From positions 1-63,476 of the IMG/VR virus record IMGVR_UViG_3300045950_000243: a stretch of 63,476 bases of DNA. One strand, written 5' to 3'. The translations under genes were made by a program, and so were the position numbers. The stretch comes from a virus. Position 1 is the stretch's first letter. Each line of letters starts with the position of its first letter. Below are positions 57,501 to 63,476 of this stretch, in pieces. The notes beneath the pieces were generated by a model, which saw only the letters and a program-made list of their open reading frames with translations, ran no database searches and was not told the DNA's origin.

Positions 57501-58122
57501 GGCGGTAGACCCGGGACGCCTCCTGGACCTCGCGCCAGGACTGCTCCACGATCTCGGGGGCCACGGTCCGGGCGCGCTGCTGGTTGCGGCGCTGGGCGAC
57601 CTCCAGGCTGGTCGTCACGACCACCATCGACGTGTCGTAGCCCAACTCCTCCAGCCGGCGCTTCTGGGTCAGGATCTTCGGCGGCGACTTGGCGGTGCCG
57701 TCGATGATGAGCCCGAGGCGGCCCAGCAGGTAGGCGTCCAGCTTCTTGCCGGTGATCTCCTTGGCCCGCGGGCGCAGCGCCTGGGCGGCCGGCGTCATGA
57801 TGTCCTTGAGGTCGATGCCGGCGCGCCGCAGGGCCCGCTCGAACTCCTCGTCGGAGTTGACCAGCTTGAGGCCCGTGCCGCCGAACATCTGCTGGCCGAT
57901 GAAGGACTTGCCCGCGCCCGTGGAGCCGGCGAGGAACACGGCCTTGAGCACGTGCGGGTCGAACACGCCCTCGACCAGCGGCACGGCGGCGAGCAGCGCC
58001 CGGACGGCCTCGTCCACCTTGGCGTCGTCGACCCCGCGCCCGCGCTCCGCCAGGAAGGCGCAGAGCGCCGCGCGCAGAGCCCCGGCGTCCCCCGCCCGCA
58101 GGGCGGTCCAGAGAGCATCCAT
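54571..58122 (-). CDS. Large P-loop kinase-like protein, zeta-toxin type N-terminus (1183 aa)
   Basis: Residues 60-230 form a kinase-like P-loop domain: Walker A GSTGAGKS (66-73), 'LKLVNSDEEFERALRRAGID' in the zeta-toxin substrate position, 'AYLLGRLGLIIDGTAKSPPK', 'MVVVTTSLEVAQRRNQQRART' (lid). From 280 on the protein is novel: helical Ala/Arg-rich blocks, a segment resembling a small beta barrel near 560 (FLPGDLFLDVPGHRPLRVKEANGD), Pro/Ala linkers (PPEAPPAVPATPAPP) and a Lys/Ala/Pro tail. Zeta-type domains phosphorylate UDP-sugars or nucleotides; similar phage proteins occur near portal genes. Whether it is a virion protein or a cytoplasmic effector is open. Confidence 0.7.
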   Translation of the reverse strand: MDALWTALRAGDAGALRAALCAFLAERGRGVDDAKVDEAVRALLAAVPLVEGVFDPHVLKAVFLAGSTGAGKSFIGQQMFGGTGLKLVNSDEEFERALRRAGIDLKDIMTPAAQALRPRAKEITGKKLDAYLLGRLGLIIDGTAKSPPKILTQKRRLEELGYDTSMVVVTTSLEVAQRRNQQRARTVAPEIVEQSWREVQEASRVYRQEFRPRFIEIQNNEDVPPDRIVADLQPQLARAALHLLRQRLENPLGRAWMQQELAAFKSKPPRAGTALETVVLKREALGPCAYDKDGLRLLTRVEWQSLPRDYRGRRADGTPTALVLDPQRGGTKLEGVRVVPDEAARARLTARVVQPKREAEEPGLAEALSRVHFRALARALAGLEVPPAVRRMVATRTAEVLTQFAPGFNANMFVQYAIRKPDDVPDESAEEARGLVVEQFTKKHFLALATLVADLEEVLPLTQRKKVADAFADTFSEFNPLFRRELFQRLAKVPVTHAAPEPGAAPTETKGVPNKPNLEEAGTLQFLPGDLFLDVPGHRPLRVKEANGDLVRFEDYRDPNAPGAAEDMRLQQARARVVQRTLIRTGQVFEGQRPHLVKVLFETAAEPRKLHGWYDVLPPDRRPRSAKITAAGAQRYEAVVRWDYLPGACRAIQERFYGAVQGLETIVVGSRTADATAPQAPPRLESLPDGHVFLGFRAATPAETVRRFGEGLGLAPVFRDKAGCRGYLIPTRRAFQLEAWASTWGGGILESEGPYVQEQDGVPPPEAPPAVPATPAPPEGGTPPDAATVWSSFEAATAKDAMVAKLIMDKYRVATVEQIQALSDVDRTMLRNELDAVQKAAPAAAPAEAKAAPKGPIQAVREAVAAQQTCLQVEGITLDAPTMSLVVALAEHRGLKPAERQKLERLNAPALRKAVWALWEEDAVQVAVPGYESIHQALCAYARRSRLQERSWTLPDLAAASAAPDFRKALGERATRFLKAYLEWATASGSPAARPRCAAYGLSPYQTYRLLAAVEERLRTEGEVRPGQVLRSKRRVQAERLDTGAKTELPRRSWWVAEAKGGSVTLSPTRTPSGVLYRVSLEGFAGDFEVRDPPARKEAAAPPAAPKVEAPAAPAPAAVPDEYKALQALQQKLAGSAAPAAKTEAVGPTADPNANAAADAAMAELKALQMMQAAAAPAPPAGS

Positions 58123-58143
58123 CGAGACGGTCCTCCCGGGTGA

Positions 58144-60882
58144 CTACTTCTTGACCGCCGGCTTGCTGTGCAGGCCCACGCCCAGGATGCGGCGCAGCGT
58201 CCCGTCGACGAACTTCTCGGCCGACTCGCGCGGCCGCGGGCCGCCGGAGCCGAGCGAGGTGCGCAAGCCCGTCTCGCGCTCGAAGGCCGCGGCGAGGTTC
58301 TCCGAGTCGACGTGCTCGGCCGCCGCCACGCGCGTCCGGCTGGTCCGGTAGCCGGTGCGGGCTCCCCCGCCACGGACGCGGAAGAACTCGACCGTGAACA
58401 GGTCACTCGGCTCCAGCGTGACGTGCACGAGGTTGATGCCCTTCGGGTTGCGGCCGATCTGGAAGCTCAGCGTCCGGCCGCCGTAGACGAAGTTCTTGGC
58501 GCCGGTCATGGCGATGAAGCGGTTGCCGCCGAGCTGGCGGAGGATCTCGTCGCCGTAGTCCTCCGTCAGGGCCTCGAACAGCGACTGCAGCGCCTCGGCC
58601 GTGAGGGCGACGTAGAACACCGGCCCGAGGCGGGGCTGGTACGGTTCGACGGAGACGTGCGGGTTGGCGCGGGCGAACTTGTCGATCTGCACCTGGACGC
58701 CAGCCCGGTTGACCAGCGTCAGCGGGTGGCCGTTCTTCGCCAGGACGATACGCCCGTCGTTCAGGCGGAACAGCTCGTAGTCGCCGTTGAGCGGCGTCTT
58801 CGGCGTGACGACGCCGGGCTGGATCGCCTCCTCGGGACCGCGACGATCCCGGAAGATCGTGTTCAACCGCCGCTTGAGTCGCTCAACAGCTTGCTCGTGG
58901 GGCGCGCTAGAGCCCAGTTCCCCGCCGCCCGTCCAATCCACCTTGGACAGCTCTTGTTGGACGACGGGCAGGACCGATTCCGGGGGCATGCTCGGCGGGA
59001 GCGTCGGCGTCTCGACGAGCGGTAGGCCGCTGCCCTCGTGGCGAATCGTGAGGTCCCAGCTCCCGCGGCGGGGGTCGGAGTGGAAGTAGGCCGCCGGCTT
59101 GGCCGCGATGGTCAGACCCGGCACGAGCGTCTTGAACGTGCCGAACCGTCGCCCGGCTTCGTCCTTGTCGTCGTCGTCCTCGGTGTCGATGCCGTGGGAG
59201 TCGGTGCCCAAGGCGTCCCGCGAGTAGTCCTTGGGCTTCTCGTCGGACTTGCCCCGCTTGAAGTCCTGGGTGGCGTTCTCGACGGGGGCCAGGGCCGGCA
59301 GGACGCGGGCTTCACCACCCTCGGCGACGCCGGCCTTGAGCACGTACTGCTGGACGCTGCGCCCCGCGCTGACTGCGAGCTTCGAGCCGTGGGTGATCTC
59401 GGCGGACTGGAGCGGCCGCGACTCCTCGTGCACCCGGCCATCCTCGACCTTCCAGACCCGGTACTCGTACGCGCCGTCGGCGCTGGCCCGCCGCCACAGG
59501 TCGCCGTGGTACGTCGAGCCCTTGGTCAGGGAGCCGCCGCCCGAGTAGACCTCGCCGAGGTAGGTCCAGCCTTCGACCTTCTTCTGGCGCGCCGAGTAGT
59601 TCACGCGGCGCCAGCCGAGGTCCTCCTGGAGCGCTTCCTCCTTGGCGGTGAGCCGAATCCAGTCCTCCGGCGGCACGTCCTCCGGGTCGACCTCCCGCTT
59701 ATGGCGGTCGCAGCGGTAGGCCCAGCCGGCGTGCTCCGCCGCGCGCCACTGCGCCGGCCGGCCACACACGTCGCAGCGGTGCTCCCGTTCGGTGATCTTG
59801 AAGTTCGCGTCGAGGAGGACGATCTCGCCGGGCTTGAGGCCCTTGGCGTCGTCGGGCAGTTCCCGGTCCGGCACGTAGTCCCAGGCGGTCGGGTGCCACT
59901 CGTAGTTGTCGTGCGGACTGCGGAAACGCCCTCGGGCGCGGTACACGAGGCCGTCCGTCCGCCGCGCGAGGTAGGTCCACTCCGCCGCTTCGGCCTTCAC
60001 GTCGAGGGCCGGCAGAGCCGGCGGCGCCACTACCACGGCGTCCTCCGCGACCCACGGCAGGTACACCCAGGCGGCCTCCCGCTCGGACAGCAGGTGGAAC
60101 GCCCCGCAGCCCCGGCACAGGAGCGTCCCGCCGCAGGCGTCCTCCAGGACGACGTCGTGGCTCTGGCAGCGCTCGCAGACCGTATCGTCCCCGAGGGCGA
60201 GCGTCTCGTGCGGCTCCCGGCGCTGCGCGGCGACGCGCACCGCGTACAGGCCCGCGGAGGGGTCCTCGTCCGGCCGCTTGACGATCTGCGCGTCGCCGAA
60301 GCGGGACAGGAGCGTCAGGATCTCCTTCAGCCGCGGGGCGACGTTCTCGTCCAGGTAGACGTACAGGTTGCCCTCGGCGTCCTGCTCGACCTCCAGGAGT
60401 TCGTGGACGATGCCGGCCTCGACCAGCGCCAGCAGCAGCCGGTCGGACGCCGGGGCGTCCTCGGTCAAATCCCGGCCGTTCAGCAGGGCGAACAGGTTCT
60501 CGACGTCGTGGCCGGAGGCGTACAACTCGACGGCCGCCTCGGCCCGGTCGTCGCTCTCGCTGCGGCGCAGGGCGGCGATCTTGCGGAAGCGCTCCAGGAG
60601 GGAGGCGCGCCGGGGCTCCTCCGAGGCCATCATGCGCTTGCGGAACTGCGCCATGACCCGGACCAGCCGCTGGTACTTGGGGGTCCGCCGGAACTTGGCG
60701 AACAGACGCCGGCGCTGCAGGCGGCCCGGGCCGGAGCGGGCGATCTGCTTCATCTTCCGCGCCTTGCGGAAGTCCTTGGCGCCCAGCCAACGCTTGCCCA
60801 GCTTGAAGCCGCCGGTCCGCGACCGGACGACCAGCCGGCGCTCGTCGAGGGCTTCGGGGATCGTCGGGAGGAGTTCCGTCAC
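58144..60882 (-). CDS. Large multi-zinc protein of unknown function (912 aa)
   Basis: GTG coupled (GTGA) to the previous gene. The first 110 residues are very basic (RQRRRLF, RKRMM) and helical. Two zinc sites follow: C236-x2-C239 with C256-x2-C259, and C370-x2-C373 with C391-x2-H394. Near 560-640 is an Asp-rich linker. The last 130 residues hold 'EILRQLGGNRFIAMTGAKNFVYGGRTLSFQIGRNPKGINLVHVTLEPSDLFTVEF'. That stretch matches a small stand-alone phage/plasmid domain ('LGG.rF..MTGak.f....lsf.l......in.v.v.L...DlY.veF') of unknown role. No enzyme motif. Confidence 0.6.
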   Translation of the reverse strand: MTELLPTIPEALDERRLVVRSRTGGFKLGKRWLGAKDFRKARKMKQIARSGPGRLQRRRLFAKFRRTPKYQRLVRVMAQFRKRMMASEEPRRASLLERFRKIAALRRSESDDRAEAAVELYASGHDVENLFALLNGRDLTEDAPASDRLLLALVEAGIVHELLEVEQDAEGNLYVYLDENVAPRLKEILTLLSRFGDAQIVKRPDEDPSAGLYAVRVAAQRREPHETLALGDDTVCERCQSHDVVLEDACGGTLLCRGCGAFHLLSEREAAWVYLPWVAEDAVVVAPPALPALDVKAEAAEWTYLARRTDGLVYRARGRFRSPHDNYEWHPTAWDYVPDRELPDDAKGLKPGEIVLLDANFKITEREHRCDVCGRPAQWRAAEHAGWAYRCDRHKREVDPEDVPPEDWIRLTAKEEALQEDLGWRRVNYSARQKKVEGWTYLGEVYSGGGSLTKGSTYHGDLWRRASADGAYEYRVWKVEDGRVHEESRPLQSAEITHGSKLAVSAGRSVQQYVLKAGVAEGGEARVLPALAPVENATQDFKRGKSDEKPKDYSRDALGTDSHGIDTEDDDDKDEAGRRFGTFKTLVPGLTIAAKPAAYFHSDPRRGSWDLTIRHEGSGLPLVETPTLPPSMPPESVLPVVQQELSKVDWTGGGELGSSAPHEQAVERLKRRLNTIFRDRRGPEEAIQPGVVTPKTPLNGDYELFRLNDGRIVLAKNGHPLTLVNRAGVQVQIDKFARANPHVSVEPYQPRLGPVFYVALTAEALQSLFEALTEDYGDEILRQLGGNRFIAMTGAKNFVYGGRTLSFQIGRNPKGINLVHVTLEPSDLFTVEFFRVRGGGARTGYRTSRTRVAAAEHVDSENLAAAFERETGLRTSLGSGGPRPRESAEKFVDGTLRRILGVGLHSKPAVKK

Positions 60883-61571
60883 GACAGGAGTCCCGGCAGC
60901 GCCCGCGCCAGGCGGGCGTCGTGGATGGACACTTCGGGATACGGCGAGGGCGGCGGCTTGGGGCGGAAGGCGTAGGCCCGCAGCCCCTCCTTCTTGAGTC
61001 GGTGGGCCTGGGCCCGCGCGGCGTTGCGGGAGAGGCTGGCAGCCCGCGGCGCGGACTCCCCGAGGACCCGGACCGACCAGGAGCCGGGTTCCTGGGGCTT
61101 CTCCATCCCCGCGGCTTCGGCGTAGCCCTTCGCCGCTCGGATGGACGCCGCGTACTCCTTGGCCGCATCGTGGAACTTCTGGTTGTCTGGGTAGAGGCGC
61201 TTCACGAGTCGATTCCAGGGAGCGACACCGCGGTCCGCCCCACGGGAGGTCGGCGTGCCCTTCGTCCGCAGGCGGTAGTTCTTGCCGGCCCGGTCCAGGT
61301 ACGCTTCCCCGCCCAGCCAGTCGCGGAACGCCTGCTTGAGCAGTTCGTCTTCGTCCACCGACTCGGCAGGGCCGCGCATGGCGTCCTGCGCGTGCTTCTT
61401 GTCGAGCACCGCGCCCAGGTCGTGCTCCTTGTACCCGGTCTGGCGGGCGGCCTGGGCGACGGCCTCCCGGCCGGACGCCGCCTTGATCGGGAGCGGGCCC
61501 TTCTGGAACTCGTACGGCCGGTAGTCGCCCCGGCCGGCCCAGTAGACCCACCAGGTCAGGAAGGAGGCCAC
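60879..61571 (-). CDS. Unknown protein (230 aa)
   Basis: GTG at 61571 eight bases after GAGGAG. VASFLTWWVYWAGRGDYRPYEF is aromatic-rich. Then come helical segments: AVAQAARQTGYKEHDLG, LLKQAFRDWLGGEAYLD, KYAEAAGME. The C-terminal part is basic (NAARAQAHRLKKEGLRAYAFRPK). Possibly a minor virion or head-filling protein. No family recognised. Confidence 0.55.
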   Translation of the reverse strand: MASFLTWWVYWAGRGDYRPYEFQKGPLPIKAASGREAVAQAARQTGYKEHDLGAVLDKKHAQDAMRGPAESVDEDELLKQAFRDWLGGEAYLDRAGKNYRLRTKGTPTSRGADRGVAPWNRLVKRLYPDNQKFHDAAKEYAASIRAAKGYAEAAGMEKPQEPGSWSVRVLGESAPRAASLSRNAARAQAHRLKKEGLRAYAFRPKPPPSPYPEVSIHDARLARALPGLLS

Positions 61572-61573
61572 GG

Positions 61574-61753
61574 TCAGTTCTCCTCGTAGCGCTGGTCGGG
61601 CGGCGGCTGGCAGCGTTCGCCCGGGGCGAGCTGGCCGACGAGCAGGCAGGGCCGGTCCGGGTCGACCCGGACGCGGTCGCCGTCCTTGTGGACCGGCACC
61701 AGGATCGCCCCGACGTGCAGGTGGACCGGCGGAGCGGCAGTCTTTTCCCTCAA
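61574..61753 (-). CDS. Small protein (59 aa, TTG start)
   Basis: TTG at 61753 seven bases after GGAGG. LREKTAAPPVHLHVGAILVP, then VHKDGDRVRVDPDRPCLLVGQLAPGERC and a short hydrophilic end. A small beta barrel is likely. It stops two bases before the GTG of the next gene. The strong ribosome site and tight spacing support it. Confidence 0.55.
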   Translation of the reverse strand: MREKTAAPPVHLHVGAILVPVHKDGDRVRVDPDRPCLLVGQLAPGERCQPPPDQRYEEN

Positions 61754-61785
61754 GGCGGAGCCTCCTCCGGGCCGACAACGGAGGC

Positions 61786-62025
61786 ATGAACTGCCCCGTC
61801 TGCCAGCGACCGTTCCGGGAGTTGGACCACGCGGGCCGGCGCTTGTGGACCTGCGACGGCCCCCACCCGCTCGCCGTCCTGGACCGCTGCTACGCGCTCA
61901 GGTTCGGGCCGAAACCTCGGCCACCAGGAGGCGGGACGGCTTGTCGTTCGCCGGCACCTTCCGGTCCCGGACCTGCGCCAGGGCCACGTCCCGCGCCCGC
62001 GAGTAGGTCGCAGCCCGCACGGTGA
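61786..62025 (+). CDS. Doubtful small zinc-ribbon protein (79 aa)
   Basis: ATG next to GGAGG. MNCPVCQRPFRELDHAGRRLW, then TCDGPHPLAVLDRCYAL is ribbon-like (C3, C6, C23, C35). The second half (GPGPAPGPRPAPASRSQP) is antisense to the gene at 61898 and looks like shadow. Either a real short gene with a non-functional tail or chance. Would be the only plus-strand gene here. Confidence 0.3.
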   Translation: MNCPVCQRPFRELDHAGRRLWTCDGPHPLAVLDRCYALRFGPKPRPPGGGTACRSPAPSGPGPAPGPRPAPASRSQPAR

Positions 62026-62110
62026 CCGTCCACTCCCGGGCTACTTCGTAGACGTTGACCATGAAGGTCTCCTCGGTCAACTCCTGCTCCAGCGTCGCCG
62101 CGGTTCCCAC
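61898..62110 (-). CDS. Small unknown protein (70 aa)
   Basis: The GTG at 62110 follows GGGAGGACCCC; an ATG at 62062 behind GAGGAGACCTTC is nearly as good and would give 54 residues. The sequence has VNVYEVAREWTVTVRAATYSR, then ARDVALAQVRDRKVPANDKPSRLLVAEV. A strand-helix-strand unit of the RRM-like type, often seen in small phage proteins with a 'sre.A...A...' motif. Function unknown. Confidence 0.55.
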   Translation of the reverse strand: MGTAATLEQELTEETFMVNVYEVAREWTVTVRAATYSRARDVALAQVRDRKVPANDKPSRLLVAEVSART

Positions 62111-62121
62111 GGGGTCCTCCC

Positions 62122-63357
62122 TCAGATCGTGTCGAGCACCTGCCGCAGGTAGGCGAGCGCCTGCTGCGCGTCCGGAGGCAGGTTGTCCAGGGCGAGCGGC
62201 GTCCCGTCCTGCAGGGGCGGGGCGGTCGCCAGGTCGTACAGCGCTTCCTGCGTGATCGCGCCGTCGGTCTCCCAGCGGCGCAGCTTGTAGCGGGCTTCGC
62301 GCGCCATCCGCTGCCGGCTCTGGTACGGGCCGAAGCCGTTGGGCTGGAACTTCTCGGCGACGACGTGCGGGCGAGCGGTCGGGGGGACGTTCGCGCCCAG
62401 CTTGGCGGCGAAGCTGACCGAGTCCGCCGGCCGGGTGGTGGTCGTGTCCCCGGACAGGTCGAGGAGCGTGGCGAACAGGTCGGGCGCGGACAGGAGCGAG
62501 GAGTCGATCGCCGGAACGTAGCTGCTGTGCCAGGCGATCAGCGTCTGCCGCACGCCGCCCTCGCCCGTCGTCCCCTTCCCCTCGCCCGGCGGCACGAGGT
62601 TGACGGCGGCGGGCGAGCCGTTGTCCGCCAGCACCAGGACGAGCGTCCGGTGGCGCACGTCGTTGCGCAGCGCCTGGAACACCCGCAGGCACTCGTGGTC
62701 GAGCGCCTCGGCGGCCGCCAGGAACTTCCCCAGATCGTCGCCCGTGCCCGTGACGGAGGTCCCATCCGGCGGGACGTGGAACGGCTCGTGGGCGGCGTTC
62801 GGCGCCAGCCACAGGCACCAGGGCTCGGGCATCGCCGCCAGGTCCTCGACCGCCCAGGCGGCGGTCTGGGTCGTGGCGTAGGTCGTCTGCGGGACGATGG
62901 TGCCGTCGACGACGGCGTTCCAGTTGTAGTAGTCGCCGCCGAGGTTCCGCAGCGTGCCGCGCCAGCGCTGGGCCCCACGGACGATGGGGTCCGTCAGCAG
63001 CGTCGGCGAGGAGTCCGGCTGGAGGTGCCACTTGCCGACGACGCGCACCGCGTAGCCGGCGGCGACCAGCGGCGCGAACACGGCGGGGAGCGTCGACGGC
63101 AGGATGTAGGCGTCCCCCGGGTTCACGACCTCGCCGATGCCGGTCCGGGTCGGCAGGAGGCCGTGGAGCAGCGTCGCCCGCGTGGTCGAGCAGGCCGGCT
63201 GGACGTAGCAGTACGGGAAGCGGATGCCGTTGTCGGCCAGCAGGTCGAAGAACGCGAGCTTGGCCGTCTGCCCGATGGTCGGCAGGGCGTAGGACGCCCG
63301 GTCGGCGCCCACGTCGTCGGGGATCACGATCAGCAGGTTGGGCCGCGTGAGGCTCAC
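62122..63357 (-). CDS. Type-I sulfatase (arylsulfatase family) (411 aa)
   Basis: Starts at GTG, coupled to the previous gene (GTGA). Family motifs in order: 'RPNLLIVIPDDVGAD' (metal Asp14/Asp15), 'ACSTTRATLLHGLLPTRTGI' (active-site loop Cys56, Arg60), 'VVGKWHLQP' (Lys109, His111), 'APNAAHEPFHVPPDG' (His190) and 'LVLVLADNGSPAAV' (Asp245/Asn246). Type-I sulfatases hydrolyse sulfate esters after Cys becomes formylglycine; the host enzyme recognises CxPxR or CxAxR. Here the motif is C-S-T-T-R, so maturation is uncertain. No signal peptide, so action as a virion component or within the cell is likelier than secretion. Rare in phages. Confidence 0.85.
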   Translation of the reverse strand: MSLTRPNLLIVIPDDVGADRASYALPTIGQTAKLAFFDLLADNGIRFPYCYVQPACSTTRATLLHGLLPTRTGIGEVVNPGDAYILPSTLPAVFAPLVAAGYAVRVVGKWHLQPDSSPTLLTDPIVRGAQRWRGTLRNLGGDYYNWNAVVDGTIVPQTTYATTQTAAWAVEDLAAMPEPWCLWLAPNAAHEPFHVPPDGTSVTGTGDDLGKFLAAAEALDHECLRVFQALRNDVRHRTLVLVLADNGSPAAVNLVPPGEGKGTTGEGGVRQTLIAWHSSYVPAIDSSLLSAPDLFATLLDLSGDTTTTRPADSVSFAAKLGANVPPTARPHVVAEKFQPNGFGPYQSRQRMAREARYKLRRWETDGAITQEALYDLATAPPLQDGTPLALDNLPPDAQQALAYLRQVLDTI

Positions 63358-63476
63358 GGCGCCGCTCCTTGCGGTTGCGGGAGGTCCCGCCCCCAGTAGT
63401 CGATGCCGAACTGCTCCTCCAGGCCGTGCGGCAGGCCCGGGTAGATGACCCGCGGATTGGCGCCGCGCTGCCAGCA
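63354..63476 (-). CDS. Unknown protein, C-terminal 40 residues (cut by window edge)
   Basis: Open from the right edge to a TGA overlapping the sulfatase GTG. The visible end reads CWQRGANPRVIYPGLPHGLE, followed by EQFGIDYWGRDLPQPQG. It could be the end of a virion protein, but nothing identifies it. Confidence 0.6.
   Translation of the reverse strand, partial: CWQRGANPRVIYPGLPHGLEEQFGIDYWGRDLPQPQGAAP

Noticed and set aside
54571-58122. Toxin-antitoxin pair based on the zeta-like domain
   Set aside because: No epsilon-like or other small antitoxin gene is adjacent; the neighbours are a DUF6527 protein and the multi-zinc protein.
58144-60882. Portal protein
   Set aside because: The size and zinc sites do not fit and no portal motifs were seen. 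The portal is probably encoded to the right of the window.
61786-62025. Full-length plus-strand zinc protein as a firm gene
   Set aside because: Its second half is low-complexity and antisense to a better-supported gene, so it is listed only with low confidence.

Overview
The window is a piece of a high-GC genome of a tailed phage with a contractile (myovirus-type) tail, or of a prophage or metagenomic contig of one. Its virion genes follow the T4-like order. Read leftward on the minus strand they run: prohead protease, major capsid protein, neck proteins, sheath, tube, tape-measure chaperone, tape measure, baseplate hub, spike, PAAR tip, gp25/gpJ/gpI-type baseplate proteins and a giant tail fibre. 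Terminase, portal, lysis genes, integrase and tRNAs were not recognised; portal and terminase probably lie beyond the right edge. No host gene is present, so the host is unknown. GC content, strong GGAGG ribosome sites and sigma70-like promoters suggest a high-GC bacterium. The sulfatase and polysaccharide-lyase genes would fit a host coated with or feeding on sulfated polysaccharide (Planctomycetota, for example), but that is inference.

Layout. 1-9042 (minus): replication and early genes, with primase, an overlapping zinc-ribbon mini-gene, a DnaB-type helicase, a UvsW-like SF2 helicase and several unknown genes. They are served by a family of sigma70-like promoters that share a CTGACG/CGTCAG element. 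9043-9509: a regulatory region with two perfect palindromes (core CTCCCCCTATAGGGGGAG). 9510-11066 (plus): a winged-helix-like Lys/Ala-tailed protein and three small unknown genes. 11059-42680 (minus): fibres, baseplate, tail and neck, including a lyase-like depolymerase, a programmed frameshift before the tape measure, and a protein built of about 43 repeats of 15 residues. 42735-50564 (minus): capsid module with a protease-scaffold-zinc-ribbon fusion and many small beta-rich proteins. 50569-52440 (minus): a large gluzincin-like peptidase. 52463-54303 (plus): an accessory operon under the same promoter family, including an LPD29 protein. 54300-63476 (minus): a DUF6527 protein, a 1183-residue P-loop kinase-like protein, a 912-residue multi-zinc protein, small genes, and a type-I sulfatase.

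How it fits together. The left arm makes replication proteins and probably the regulator(s) acting on the shared promoter element. The long leftward late region assembles head and tail, with stem-loops after the major capsid and tail-tube genes that could set expression levels. The baseplate depolymerase and the sulfatase could together open a sulfated glycan layer during adsorption or release. The most unusual items are the 15-residue repeat protein, the +1/-2 frameshift, the paired palindromes with the shared operator family, and the sulfatase with a non-canonical active-site motif.
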